Shown piece by piece: positions 1-7,912 of a stretch of 64,000 nucleotides of DNA (its first letter is position 1; every line of letters begins with the position of its first letter). The stretch covers positions 2,379,001-2,443,000 of the forward strand of contig NZ_CP071448.1 of assembly GCF_017352115.1 (NCBI RefSeq). The letters are read 5' to 3'. This DNA comes from Flavobacterium endoglycinae. GTDB lineage: Bacteria > Bacteroidota > Bacteroidia > Flavobacteriales > Flavobacteriaceae. The translations under genes and the position numbers were made by a program. The notes under the pieces are model-generated. The model was not told the DNA's origin. It saw only the letters and a list, made by a program, of their open reading frames with translations, and did not search any database.

Positions 1-341
1 AGTTTCAAACAAAAAATAGGAGAACGAATAAATTCTAAAACCAGTTTTAAAGTCTTAAAATCATTGTTTCATTTTTATTATTATATTTTAATTGGCAAGA
101 AAACTTCTTTAACTTTTTTTTAAGCTTCTCAAAATTAACTAATTAATAAGCGAACTATAGTGTTTAGGTGGGATGACATTGTTTCATTTTATAAAATGAA
201 ACAACAAAAATTTAGAATCTGAAACAAAATGTTTCATTTTCAAAAATGAAACATCTATACAAGACCTCTAAAACCAATTTTAAGTCGAATTGGATTTTTA
301 AGAAATGTGATTTTTGGTTAGAAAAATTTCTAAAATGAAAC
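1..341. repeat. Cluster of GTTTCATTTT palindromes; no gene in 1-446
   Basis: No coding frame is supported in 1-446. The decamer GTTTCATTTT or its complement occurs six times: alone at 66-75, as a perfect 22-bp palindrome at 181-202 (arms of 11), as a second palindrome at 231-252 (10-bp arms, 2-bp spacer), and as a lone complement at 332-341. Spaced palindromes of this kind suggest an operator array or a folded RNA. The only gene seen here (pyk) ends into this region, so any controlled gene would lie left of the window. Confidence 0.6.
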
Positions 342-397
342 ATGAGAATCATTTAACTTATTTAATGAGGAGATTCTTCGTTAATAATAAACATAAA

Positions 398-427
398 AAA
401 AGCCATTTACTTTCGTAAATGGCTTTT
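398..427 (-). terminator. Terminator of pyk operon
   Basis: Ten-bp perfect stem AGCCATTTAC / GTAAATGGCT (401-410 and 415-424) with a TTTC loop. On the minus strand it is followed by a run of T, as expected for an intrinsic terminator after pyk; a shorter T run on the plus side could make it two-way. Confidence 0.85.
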
Positions 428-446
428 TCAAAATTATTATAAATTA

Positions 447-1880
447 TTATTCAATCTCAGATACTCTCATGGTGTTTACCATTCCTCTATCTTTAATAGG
501 CATTGCTGCAAGGTTAATTAAGTAATCTCCTTTTGTTACATATCCTTTTTCAACAGCAATTTTATTTACATCAGTTACTGTATCATCTGTACTTTCTTCA
601 TTATCATAGTAGAATGATTTAACTCCCCATAAAAGGTTTAATTGAGTTAAGATTCTTTTGTTTGAAGTAAATACTAAAATGTGTGCTGTTGAAGGACGCC
701 AAGCTGAAATTTGGAAAGCAGTGTAACCACTGTTTGTTAAAGTACAAATAGCTTTAGCTTCGATTTCATTAGCTAATAAAGCCGCTTGGTGGCAAACTGT
801 TTTAGTAACGAAACGTTTTGTTTTAATTTGTGGTGTATTTTGTGGCACTTGGATTAACGGAGAGTTTTCTACCGCTTCGCAAATTTGTGCCATTCTTTGA
901 ATTACTTGTACCGGATAGTTTCCTGTTGCAGTTTCTCCAGATAACATTACAGCATCTGCACCGTCCATTACTGAGTTAGCAACGTCATTTACTTCTGCTC
1001 TTGTTGGAGTTAAGCTTGTAATCATTGTTTCCATCATTTGAGTGGCAACAATTACTGGAATTCTCGCGGTTTTTGCTCTACGGATTAAGTCTTTTTGCAC
1101 CAATGGTACTTCATGAGCAGGAAGCTCAACACCAAGATCTCCACGAGCAACCATTAAACCATCGCAATATGCTACAATTTTATCCATGTTCTCTAGAGCT
1201 TCTGGCATTTCAATTTTAGCAACGATTGGAATTTTAACTTCTGAATGTTTCGCGATTAATTCTTGTAAATCTTGTAAATCGCGTGGCGTTTTTACGAATG
1301 AAAGTGCGATCCAGTCTACTTTTTGTTCGATTGCAAAAATCGCATCAGCAATATCTTTTTCAGTTAAAGCTGGTAAAGAGATTTTAGTGTTTGGAAGATT
1401 AACTCCTTTTTTAGATTTTAATTCTCCTCCTTGAATAACTTTAGCAACAACCTCTGATTTTTTATCTGTTGAAACTATTTCGAAAATAAGTTTACCATCA
1501 TCAAGCAAGATACGCTCTCCTTCATTTACATCATTCGGGAAATTTTGATATTTCATGAATACTCTTTGAGATGTTCCAATAATATCTTCTGCAGTTGTAA
1601 ACGTAATTAAGTCTCCATCGTGAACTACAGTTCCTTCTTCCATTACACCAACTCTAAGTTTTGGTCCCTGCAAATCTCCAAGAATTGCTGTAGTGTAACC
1701 AAACTCTTCATTTAGGCCTCTAATAATGTTGATTTTTTCTTTTACACCTTCGTAATCTGCATGCGAAAAATTGATTCTAAATACATTAACCCCTGCATCG
1801 ATCATATCCTTGATAATCTCTCTTGTACTACATGCAGGCCCAAGTGTAGCAACAATTTTGGTTTTCTTACTTGTTAACAT
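447..1880 (-). CDS. pyk: Pyruvate kinase
   Basis: Final step of glycolysis in the cytoplasm: transfers phosphate from phosphoenolpyruvate to ADP, giving pyruvate and ATP. The 477 residues match the usual length. The N-terminal TIM-barrel opening (KTKIVATLGPACS, about 7-19, and RINFSH at 35-40), the active-site signature AKIEMPEALENMD (221-233, with the catalytic lysine K222), the metal/substrate loop MVARGDLGVE (243-252) and the MLSGETATG segment are all present. It is the last gene of a tight minus-strand run; only 5 bases separate it from the IPExxxVDY gene upstream, and a hairpin terminator follows its stop. Nothing suggests damage. The assignment is secure from family motifs. Confidence 0.97.
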   Translation of the reverse strand: MLTSKKTKIVATLGPACSTREIIKDMIDAGVNVFRINFSHADYEGVKEKINIIRGLNEEFGYTTAILGDLQGPKLRVGVMEEGTVVHDGDLITFTTAEDIIGTSQRVFMKYQNFPNDVNEGERILLDDGKLIFEIVSTDKKSEVVAKVIQGGELKSKKGVNLPNTKISLPALTEKDIADAIFAIEQKVDWIALSFVKTPRDLQDLQELIAKHSEVKIPIVAKIEMPEALENMDKIVAYCDGLMVARGDLGVELPAHEVPLVQKDLIRRAKTARIPVIVATQMMETMITSLTPTRAEVNDVANSVMDGADAVMLSGETATGNYPVQVIQRMAQICEAVENSPLIQVPQNTPQIKTKRFVTKTVCHQAALLANEIEAKAICTLTNSGYTAFQISAWRPSTAHILVFTSNKRILTQLNLLWGVKSFYYDNEESTDDTVTDVNKIAVEKGYVTKGDYLINLAAMPIKDRGMVNTMRVSEIE

Positions 1881-1885
1881 TTTTT

Positions 1886-2374
1886 TTAAAAAATTAGATT
1901 GTTTTTTGATTTTATTTTATTGGTATCTACAGCATAAATAGCAGCGATACTTTCTATTGAATTTAATCGTTGCTGTATTTCCGTGAAATTGACAGTTTCC
2001 TCACTGTTATCAATTTTCAGGAAATAATCTACTTTTTTGAATTCAGGAAGTAAATGAATTGTTGTAGAAACCTCACTTGTTTCATTAGAAAACAAATTCT
2101 GGAAATCATTTGTACTCACAGAAATGATCTCATTTTTATTCTGAATCAAATTCCATGATACAGCTTTCTCAGAATCATAATAATAAAATCTTGAAAAATT
2201 TGCCTCGCCTTCTTTAGTTTGAGCATGTATCTCGCTTTTGCTCTTACTGAGGTTTATCGGAAGGTTTTTATTGATAAAATAAGCAAGTCTGTAATCTTCT
2301 AATGAAGTATGAATTGCCATTAAATAATAATCAATTTCGTCAAATTCGTCTAAATCCAATCTATGAACAGCCAT
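1886..2374 (-). CDS. IPExxxVDY family protein
   Basis: A 162-residue protein of the small family restricted to Bacteroidota that is named after its IPExxxVDY motif; here the motif reads LPEFKKVDYF near the middle of the C-terminal half. The function is not known. From memory, relatives usually sit next to pyk and rnc, exactly as here, so it is probably cotranscribed with them, but this does not define a role. I start it at the ATG at 2374 (MAVHRLDLDEF), which begins with conserved residues; an in-frame TTG five codons earlier would add only MIFHD. No signal peptide, membrane segment or catalytic motif is visible; a cytoplasmic protein is the simplest reading. Confidence 0.85.
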   Translation of the reverse strand: MAVHRLDLDEFDEIDYYLMAIHTSLEDYRLAYFINKNLPINLSKSKSEIHAQTKEGEANFSRFYYYDSEKAVSWNLIQNKNEIISVSTNDFQNLFSNETSEVSTTIHLLPEFKKVDYFLKIDNSEETVNFTEIQQRLNSIESIAAIYAVDTNKIKSKNNLIF

Positions 2375-2499
2375 GTCATGAAAAATCAAGTTGTAAATAT
2401 ACTATTTCTAACGGAGCATCAATAGTTATGTGTGTCTTGTTTTTGTTAATTTATAAACGAAAACGATTTAGCATTAGGAAAATTACAGCAAATTTGTAG

Positions 2500-3240
2500 T
2501 TATTTCTTGTCAATTTTTTCCTGAAATGCAAAATAAGCTCTTTGCGAAGCTTTTTCTTCTGCTTTCTTTTTTGAGGTAGCCCGCGCTCGTGCTACTACTT
2601 TATCGTCTATACTTAATTTGACTCCAAACAAACGTTGTCCGTCAATTCCATTATCTTCAAAAATATCATAATGAAAGATTCTCTTTTCTTTCTGACACCA
2701 TTCGATAACTAAACTTTTATAACTAATTACTTTTCCTTCCAGTCGTGCAATGTCGACATAAGGTGTAATTACTCTTTTTTGGATAAATCTCTCACAGTAT
2801 GAATATCCTTTGTCTAAATAAATGGCTCCTACAAGCGATTCGAAAATATTACCATGTATATTTTCTCCAAAATGCTGTACAGGTACTTTACTCTCTACGA
2901 ACCTTACTAAGTTTAGGTCTTTTCCAAGTTCGTTTAAATGTTCGCGGCTAACAATTTTAGAGCGCATTTTTGTTAAATAACCCTCATCTCCGTTGGGTGC
3001 TTTATTAAACAAATGTGCAGCAATAACAGCGCTTAACATAGCGTCTCCTAAAAATTCCAGGCGTTCGTAATTTATGGGGTGTCCATTTTCATCTAATTTA
3101 TTTGATGATCTGTGGGTAAATGCTTTTCTATAAAATTCGATATTTATAGGTGGAAAACCAAGAATTTTCTGAATAGTGTCAAAAAAAATCCCGTCTTCTA
3201 GAGAACGGGATTTAGAAAATATTTTTTTGATAATATTCAT
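2500..3240 (-). CDS. rnc: Ribonuclease III
   Basis: Endonuclease that cleaves double-stranded RNA during rRNA and mRNA processing; acts as a dimer with magnesium. The 246-residue protein has the RNase III signature ERLEFLGDAML at 59-69 and the second acidic cluster ESLVGAIYLDKGY at about 134-146, followed by a double-stranded-RNA-binding domain (about 168-243) ending in the usual KKKAEEKASQRA helix. It begins 10 bases after the fabF stop and precedes the IPExxxVDY and pyk genes, so acpP-fabF-rnc-IPExxxVDY-pyk form one minus-strand group. The link of rnc with acpP and fabF is a common bacterial arrangement. Complete, with no unusual residues at the active site. Confidence 0.96.
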   Translation of the reverse strand: MNIIKKIFSKSRSLEDGIFFDTIQKILGFPPINIEFYRKAFTHRSSNKLDENGHPINYERLEFLGDAMLSAVIAAHLFNKAPNGDEGYLTKMRSKIVSREHLNELGKDLNLVRFVESKVPVQHFGENIHGNIFESLVGAIYLDKGYSYCERFIQKRVITPYVDIARLEGKVISYKSLVIEWCQKEKRIFHYDIFEDNGIDGQRLFGVKLSIDDKVVARARATSKKKAEEKASQRAYFAFQEKIDKK

Positions 3241-3250
3241 ATGCGAAAAA

Positions 3251-4504
3251 CTAGTCAGCTAATTTTTTAAACAATACACAAGCATTGTGTCCGCCAAAAC
3301 CAAACGTATTACTCATGGCAACGTTTACTTCTCTTTTTTGCGCTTTGTTCAAAGTTAAATTAAGAGATGGATCGATATTTTCGTCAACAACACTATGGTT
3401 AATCGTTGGAGGAACAATTCCGTTTTGCATTGCCAAGATAGAAGCAATAGCTTCGATAGCTCCGGCAGCACCAAGTAAGTGTCCTGTCATTGATTTTGTT
3501 GAATTAATATTGATGTTTTTAGCATGACTTCCAAAAACAGCGCTGATTGCTTTTAACTCAGCAACGTCTCCTAATGGAGTAGAAGTTCCGTGCGTGTTGA
3601 TATGATCTACTTGATCAGGACTCATTCCAGCATCTCTTAGAGTATTTTCCATTACTGCAATAACTCCAATTCCTTCTGGATGTGGTGCTGTTAAGTGGTA
3701 AGCATCAGATGACATTCCGCCTCCGCCAATTTCGCAATAGATTTTTGCACCTCTTGCTTTAGCGTGTTCGTAATCTTCAAGAACTAAAGCTCCTGCTCCT
3801 TCTCCTAAAACGAAACCATCTCTGGTTGCATCAAAAGGTCTTGAAGCGGTTTCTGGACTTTCATTTCTTGTAGATAAAGCGTGCATCGAACTGAAACCTC
3901 CCATACCTGCAATAGTAACTGCAGCTTCAGAACCACCAGAAATAATAACATCACACATTCCTAAACGGATGTAGTTGAAAGCATCGATTAATGCATTTGC
4001 AGAAGACGCACATGCAGAAACAGTAGTGTAATTTGGTCCCATATAGCCATTACGCATCGAAATGTGTGCTGGTGCAATATCGGCAATCATTTTAGGAATA
4101 AAGAACGGATTGAACTTTGGAGTTCCATCACCTTTTGCATAATACATTACTTCATCCTGAAAAGTCTCTAAACCTCCAATTCCTGCTCCCCAGATAACAC
4201 CAACTCTTTGTTTGTTAACATTATCATTAGTAATTCCAGCATCTTTAATAGCTTCATCACTGGCAGCAATTGCATATTGAGCAAATTTATCTAGTCTACG
4301 AGATTCCTTGCGATCCATGTAATCTTCAATATTGAAGTTTTTCACTTCGCAGGCAAATTTCGTTTTGTGCTTCTCTGTATCATAATACGTGATAGGAGCG
4401 GCTCCGCTTACCCCATTCACAAGTGCATTCCAATATTCCTGGATATTATTCCCGATAGGAGTAAGTGCACCTAATCCTGTTACAACAACTCGCCTTAATG
4501 CCAT
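3251..4504 (-). CDS. fabF: 3-oxoacyl-ACP synthase II (KAS II)
   Basis: Elongating ketosynthase of fatty-acid synthesis: condenses malonyl-ACP with acyl-ACP. With the start at 4504 (MALRRVVVTGLG) it has 417 residues, the normal length; a start nine codons earlier (MFKDTKYIF) would add residues with no family counterpart. The catalytic triad is visible: C165 in TVSACASSAN, H305 in NTHGTSTPLGD and H342 in TKSMTGHLLGAAG. It follows acpP after a 235-base gap containing a long stem-loop and runs into rnc 10 bases later. A second, more divergent ketosynthase occurs in the pigment cluster at the other end of the window; this copy is the primary-metabolism enzyme because of its acpP/rnc context and canonical motifs. 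Confidence 0.96.
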   Translation of the reverse strand: MALRRVVVTGLGALTPIGNNIQEYWNALVNGVSGAAPITYYDTEKHKTKFACEVKNFNIEDYMDRKESRRLDKFAQYAIAASDEAIKDAGITNDNVNKQRVGVIWGAGIGGLETFQDEVMYYAKGDGTPKFNPFFIPKMIADIAPAHISMRNGYMGPNYTTVSACASSANALIDAFNYIRLGMCDVIISGGSEAAVTIAGMGGFSSMHALSTRNESPETASRPFDATRDGFVLGEGAGALVLEDYEHAKARGAKIYCEIGGGGMSSDAYHLTAPHPEGIGVIAVMENTLRDAGMSPDQVDHINTHGTSTPLGDVAELKAISAVFGSHAKNININSTKSMTGHLLGAAGAIEAIASILAMQNGIVPPTINHSVVDENIDPSLNLTLNKAQKREVNVAMSNTFGFGGHNACVLFKKLAD

Positions 4505-4642
4505 AAATATGTATTTTGTGTCTTTAAACAAATAAAACCCATGTTTCTTAACTGTATTGCTACTTAAGAGCCATGGGCATTACAATATAAGTATATCTTT
4601 TTGATTGAAAACCAATCGAATTTTAAATTTTAAAAAATAATA

Positions 4643-4731
4643 ACACCCGATTCTTAAAAATTACAAAAATCAAAAAACAAATTCCAATTGGAATGTGGAA
4701 TTCAAAAATTGGGATTTTTAGAAATCGGGTG
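4643..4731 (-). other. Long stem-loop between acpP and fabF
   Basis: ACACCCGATT at 4643-4652 is complementary to AATCGGGTGT at 4722-4731, and the pairing continues inward through AAAAAT / ATTTTT with small mismatches. On the minus strand the closing arm is followed by TTATTATTTTTT. It could terminate part of the acpP transcripts so that acpP is made in excess over fabF, or be a processing site. Confidence 0.55.
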
Positions 4732-4739
4732 TGGTATTA

Positions 4740-4976
4740 TTATTTTTTTGCTTCCTCGATATAAGAAATAGCTTGACCAACAGTAGCAATGTTTTCTGCT
4801 TGATCGTCTGGAATTTGAATATCAAATTCTTTTTCGAATTCCATAATAAGCTCAACAGTGTCTAATGAGTCAGCTCCTAAATCATTAGTGAAGCTTGCTT
4901 CTGTTACAACTTCGTTTTCGTCAACACCTAATTTGTCTACGATAATCGCTTTTACTCTTGATGCAATGTCTGACAT
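4740..4976 (-). CDS. acpP: Acyl carrier protein
   Basis: Small acidic carrier of acyl chains in fatty-acid synthesis; the chain is held on a 4'-phosphopantetheine arm. The 78 residues carry the attachment motif [10 protein letters not shown] with serine at residue 37, and the [11 protein letters not shown] helix that contacts partner enzymes. It is the first gene of the minus-strand group leading to fabF, and its own promoter-like sequence lies 30 bases upstream. A second ACP of different sequence at 60,346 belongs to the pigment pathway. Identification is certain at family level; the primary-metabolism role follows from fabF next door. Confidence 0.97.
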   Translation of the reverse strand: MSDIASRVKAIIVDKLGVDENEVVTEASFTNDLGADSLDTVELIMEFEKEFDIQIPDDQAENIATVGQAISYIEEAKK

Positions 4977-5006
4977 AATCTTTAATTTTAGAATTTAATT
5001 TGTTGG

Positions 5007-5035
5007 CAAAAATAAAAAACTTTATTTTAAAACAA
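5007..5035 (-). promoter_or_regulatory. Promoter of acpP
   Basis: On the minus strand TTG (5033-5035), an 18-base spacer and TATTTTTG (5007-5014) match the Bacteroidota TTG / TAnnTTTG promoter. Transcription would start near 5000, about 25 bases before the acpP start codon. Confidence 0.65.
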
Positions 5036-5151
5036 CTATTTAGTTTATAAATGTGACACTAATTTATAAAATTAATTTCAAGAAAGCCGTTTTAAAGCTA
5101 TTTATTTTCGATTTTTATTCCGTTTTTTGCATTCTCAAAATAAATAATATT

Positions 5152-5727
5152 ATGAAAAAAATTATCGTTTTTGCCTCAGGATCAGGATCTAACGCAGAAA
5201 ACATTATAAAATATTTTTCAAAAACCGAATTTGCTAAGGTTGTTTCTGTTTTTACAAATAACGCTTCTGCAAAAGTGATTGAAAGAGCAAAAAATCATCA
5301 AATTCCTGTCGAAATCTTCTCAAAAAATGAACTTTTAGAGCGAAATGTATTACAAAAAATACAAAAAATCGACCCAGATTTGATTGTCCTTGCCGGTTTT
5401 CTTTTGAAATTTCCCGAAAATATAATCGAGAAATATCCTCACAAAATTATAAATATTCATCCTGCACTTTTACCTAATTACGGAGGTAAAGGAATGTACG
5501 GAATGCACATTCATAGAGCTATTGTAAATAATAAGGAAAAGGAAACTGGAATCTCTATTCATTATGTAAATGAAAACTATGATGAAGGCGGAATTATCTT
5601 TCAGGCAAACGTTGCTTTAACGGATGAAGATACACCTGAAACAGTTGCCGAGAAGATTCATGAATTAGAACAAAAACATTTTCCTGAGATCATCCATAGA
5701 TTGTTAGATGCAAATTCCAATAATTAA
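5152..5727 (+). CDS. purN: Phosphoribosylglycinamide formyltransferase
   Basis: Third step of purine synthesis: transfers a formyl group from 10-formyl-tetrahydrofolate to GAR. With the start at 5152 (MKKIIVFASGSGSN) the protein has 191 residues, the usual size for PurN; a longer frame from 5053 would add 33 hydrophobic residues before the conserved first strand, which is unlikely. The phosphate loop SGSGSN lies at 9-14 and the catalytic residues are visible as N101 and H103 in NIHPALLP and D144 in NYDEGG. It is divergent from acpP and followed 59 bases later by rnhA. purF lies elsewhere in the window (9,728), so purine genes are scattered here. Confidence 0.95.
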   Translation: MKKIIVFASGSGSNAENIIKYFSKTEFAKVVSVFTNNASAKVIERAKNHQIPVEIFSKNELLERNVLQKIQKIDPDLIVLAGFLLKFPENIIEKYPHKIINIHPALLPNYGGKGMYGMHIHRAIVNNKEKETGISIHYVNENYDEGGIIFQANVALTDEDTPETVAEKIHELEQKHFPEIIHRLLDANSNN

Positions 5728-5786
5728 AATCTTAATTTAAACAATCTTAAATCTTAAATCTACAATCTAAAATCTAAAATAAATTA

Positions 5787-6263
5787 ATGTCTCACGAAGT
5801 ACATATATATACAGACGGCGCCGCAAAAGGTAATCCGGGAAACGGCGGGTATGGAGTCGTAATGGAATTGGTTGGAACACCACATAAAAAAGAATTCTAT
5901 GAGGGTTTTCGCCTTACTACCAATAATAGAATGGAACTTCTTGCTGTAATTGTAGGTTTAGAAAAACTGAAAAAGCCAAATATGAAAGTCCTTGTTATTT
6001 CAGATTCTAAATATGTCGTTGATTCTGTTGAAAAAAAATGGGTTTTCGGATGGGAGAAGAAAGCTTATAAAGACAAAAAAAATCCCGATTTATGGAAACG
6101 CTTTTTAATCGCCTATCGAAAACATCAAGTCGATTTTAAATGGATAAAAGGCCACAACAATCATCCTCAAAATGAACGTTGCGACCAATTAGCGGTTATG
6201 GCATCCATGCAGCCCAAACTTTCTGTAGATGTTTATTACGAAACCATTGGCTCTAAAGAATAA
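5787..6263 (+). CDS. rnhA: Ribonuclease HI
   Basis: Removes RNA from RNA-DNA hybrids such as primers and R-loops. The 158-residue protein has the full RNase H catalytic set: D10 in IYTDGAAKGNPG, E50 in NNRMELLAV, D73 in ISDSKYVVDS and D133 in NERCDQLA, plus the histidine of IKGHNNHP. It is short, without the N-terminal hybrid-binding domain of RNase H1 from eukaryotes. It follows purN in the same direction with a 59-base AT-rich gap of repeated AATCT motifs and is closed by a strong two-way terminator. No oddities. Confidence 0.96.
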   Translation: MSHEVHIYTDGAAKGNPGNGGYGVVMELVGTPHKKEFYEGFRLTTNNRMELLAVIVGLEKLKKPNMKVLVISDSKYVVDSVEKKWVFGWEKKAYKDKKNPDLWKRFLIAYRKHQVDFKWIKGHNNHPQNERCDQLAVMASMQPKLSVDVYYETIGSKE

Positions 6264-6267
6264 AAAA

Positions 6268-6296
6268 ACGCATCAAGTATTTTGATGCGTTTTTTG
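6268..6296. terminator. Two-way terminator, rnhA / DUF6249 gene
   Basis: Nine-bp perfect stem ACGCATCAA / TTGATGCGT (6268-6276 and 6282-6290), with A run before and T run after, so it works in both directions between the convergent genes. Confidence 0.9.
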
Positions 6297-6315
6297 TACT
6301 AACTTAATTTCTTGC

Positions 6316-6663
6316 CTACTCTTTATCTAAATCTTTTGCAGTTTTAAACCCTGTTAAAAGTCCAATACCGGCCATTATAAAAATAATAGAAGGATAAACC
6401 GCACCATCATTAAGTGAAGTATACGTTGTAATTAGTAACGCTAGAAAAATTCCAACACCACTCCCTATTAACAAGAAAGCCACATTTACAACAAATACTT
6501 TCCAAGCAGGAACTCCGCTTCCTTTTCCCTGTAAAAAGATACTCGCATCTACTCCTTTTTCTATAAGAGCCAATCGCTCTCTATTTCTTGTTGAATAAAT
6601 TAAATAAACGATCCCGAAGACCATTAAGAAAAAGCTAATTGGAATTAAAATTTTGTCATCCAT
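6316..6663 (-). CDS. DUF6249 membrane protein
   Basis: A 115-residue integral membrane protein of the DUF6249 type. The N-terminal segment (about 5-24) is followed by the family's RNRERLALIEKGVD stretch and two further hydrophobic segments near 55-82 and 89-105, so three membrane passes are likely. The function is unknown. It is divergent from the sigma-factor gene, and its promoter region carries the same GTAACC-N16-CGTC element as the sigma gene itself, which ties the two together: the protein is a likely target of that sigma factor. It converges on rnhA across a shared terminator. The family call comes from recognition of the RNRERLALIEKG segment. Confidence 0.8.
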   Translation of the reverse strand: MDDKILIPISFFLMVFGIVYLIYSTRNRERLALIEKGVDASIFLQGKGSGVPAWKVFVVNVAFLLIGSGVGIFLALLITTYTSLNDGAVYPSIIFIMAGIGLLTGFKTAKDLDKE

Positions 6664-6699
6664 GATATTTACGTTTTTAATTGATTGATATACCCATAT

Positions 6700-6725
6700 G
6701 ACGACCGTTTTTAAAATCAGGTTAC
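6700..6725 (-). promoter_or_regulatory. ECF-type promoter of DUF6249 gene
   Basis: Minus strand: GTAACC (within 6720-6725), a spacer of 16 bases, then CGTC (6700-6703). This is the classical ECF sigma promoter layout and is identical in both boxes and in spacer length to the element before the sigma gene at 6903. The predicted leader to the start codon at 6663 is about 30 bases. Confidence 0.75.
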
Positions 6726-6902
6726 AGATTTTTTCAAAAAAATCATTTTTTTAAATTATAAAATCCAAAATCAACTGATAATCAATTCATTTTAATCTGA
6801 AATTATCTCCTTACCAAAACTTTGACAAAGTCCAACCCTATTCTTTATTATATATATAAGTTTAGAATTTATTAAAATTGGAATTTATTTTTTAAAATTA
6901 TT

Positions 6903-6928
6903 GTAACCTAAACAAACTTCTTGTCGTC
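6903..6928 (+). promoter_or_regulatory. ECF-type promoter of sigma gene
   Basis: GTAACC (6903-6908), 16 bases, CGTC (6925-6928), nine bases before the ATG at 6937. It implies autoregulation and a very short leader. Its twin at 6700-6725 points the other way. Confidence 0.75.
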
Positions 6929-6936
6929 CTATATAT

Positions 6937-7524
6937 ATGAGCACATTACAAGATCAACATTATATCGATAAAATTCTGCAAGGCGAAACAAATGCTTTTG
7001 CTGTGCTGGTTGATCGTTATAAAGATCTGATCTTTACCTTGTCTCTCAAAATGATGAAAAACAGAGAAGAGGCTGAAGAAGTCTCTCAGGATACTTTTAT
7101 TAAAGTATTTAATTCTTTGGGCAAGTTTAAAGGCGATTCTAAATTCTCGACATGGATTTATAAGATCTCTTATAACACATGTCTGGATCGTTTAAAGAAA
7201 AATAAAAAAGAGGAAAACAATATTTCGATAGACGATTTTTCATCGCATTTGATAAAAACAATGGATAATGCTTTAAGTGCTTTGGAAGACAAAGAACGGA
7301 AGCAGACGATTCAGAATTGTTTGAATTTGCTGCCAAGAGAAGAAAACTTCCTGCTGACCTTGTTTTATTTTGAAGATCAGAATTTGGAAGAAATTGGAAA
7401 AATCATGAATATCAACGCTAATAATGTCAAAATAAAATTATTTAGGAGCCGACAGAAATTAGCCGTAATTTTGAAAAAGCAGTTAGAACCAGAAATAATA
7501 GATTATTATGAAAGAGAGCGATAA
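6937..7524 (+). CDS. ECF RNA polymerase sigma factor
   Basis: A 195-residue sigma-70 family factor of the extracytoplasmic-function type: it directs RNA polymerase to a small set of promoters in response to an envelope or membrane signal. Region 2 spans about 18-92 (FAVLVDRYKDLIFTL, EEAEEVSQDTFIKVF, STWIYKISYN) and region 4 about 113-182, with the helix-turn-helix FEDQNLEEIGKIMNINANNVK. Regions 1 and 3 are absent, as in other ECF factors. The downstream small membrane protein overlaps it by 17 bases and is the likely partner or anti-sigma factor. Two identical GTAACC-N16-CGTC elements, one before this gene and one before the divergent DUF6249 gene, are the predicted targets. Confidence 0.93.
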   Translation: MSTLQDQHYIDKILQGETNAFAVLVDRYKDLIFTLSLKMMKNREEAEEVSQDTFIKVFNSLGKFKGDSKFSTWIYKISYNTCLDRLKKNKKEENNISIDDFSSHLIKTMDNALSALEDKERKQTIQNCLNLLPREENFLLTLFYFEDQNLEEIGKIMNINANNVKIKLFRSRQKLAVILKKQLEPEIIDYYERER

Positions 7525-7912
7525 AAACATAGAAAATCTTATTGATAAAATGATGGCCGAAGATACACTTCAGTCGCCATCTGCCGACTTTACTTCTAAT
7601 ATAATGTCGCAAATTCTTATTTCTGAAAAAGCAAAAATAAAACCATATAAACCTTTGATTTCAAAATCGGTATGGATTGCTATTGGCCTAGCAGTAAGTT
7701 TCTTAGCGCTTTATGTTTCTCTTTTTTCAGTTTCAGATAATGATCTTAAAATTGATGAAATTGGAAAATTATATTCAAATAAAGTTTCAACAGCCTTCAA
7801 TGAAATTCATTTTTCTAAGACGATGTTATATGCTGTTTTAGTAGTTCCTTTTATGATTTTGGTTCAAATTGGAATTTTGAAAAATTATTTTGACAAGAAG
7901 TATCAGTTGTAA
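7508..7912 (+). CDS. Small membrane protein, putative anti-sigma partner
   Basis: A 134-residue protein whose start overlaps the sigma gene by 17 bases, so the two are translationally linked. The N-terminal ~55 residues are polar (MKESDKNIENLIDKMMAED) and two hydrophobic segments follow, about 57-78 and 103-124, with a short polar loop between. A cytoplasmic head plus membrane anchor next to an ECF sigma gene is the normal layout of an anti-sigma factor, but the zinc-binding HxxxCxxC motif of the common anti-sigma domain is absent. I infer the function from position only; no family is recognised. It converges on the next gene with a 10-base overlap of the coding ends. Confidence 0.75.
   Translation: MKESDKNIENLIDKMMAEDTLQSPSADFTSNIMSQILISEKAKIKPYKPLISKSVWIAIGLAVSFLALYVSLFSVSDNDLKIDEIGKLYSNKVSTAFNEIHFSKTMLYAVLVVPFMILVQIGILKNYFDKKYQL

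Noticed and set aside
5053..5151. 33-residue N-terminal extension of PurN
   Set aside because: Family members begin at the MKKIIVFASGSGSN strand; the extension lies in the promoter region shared with acpP.
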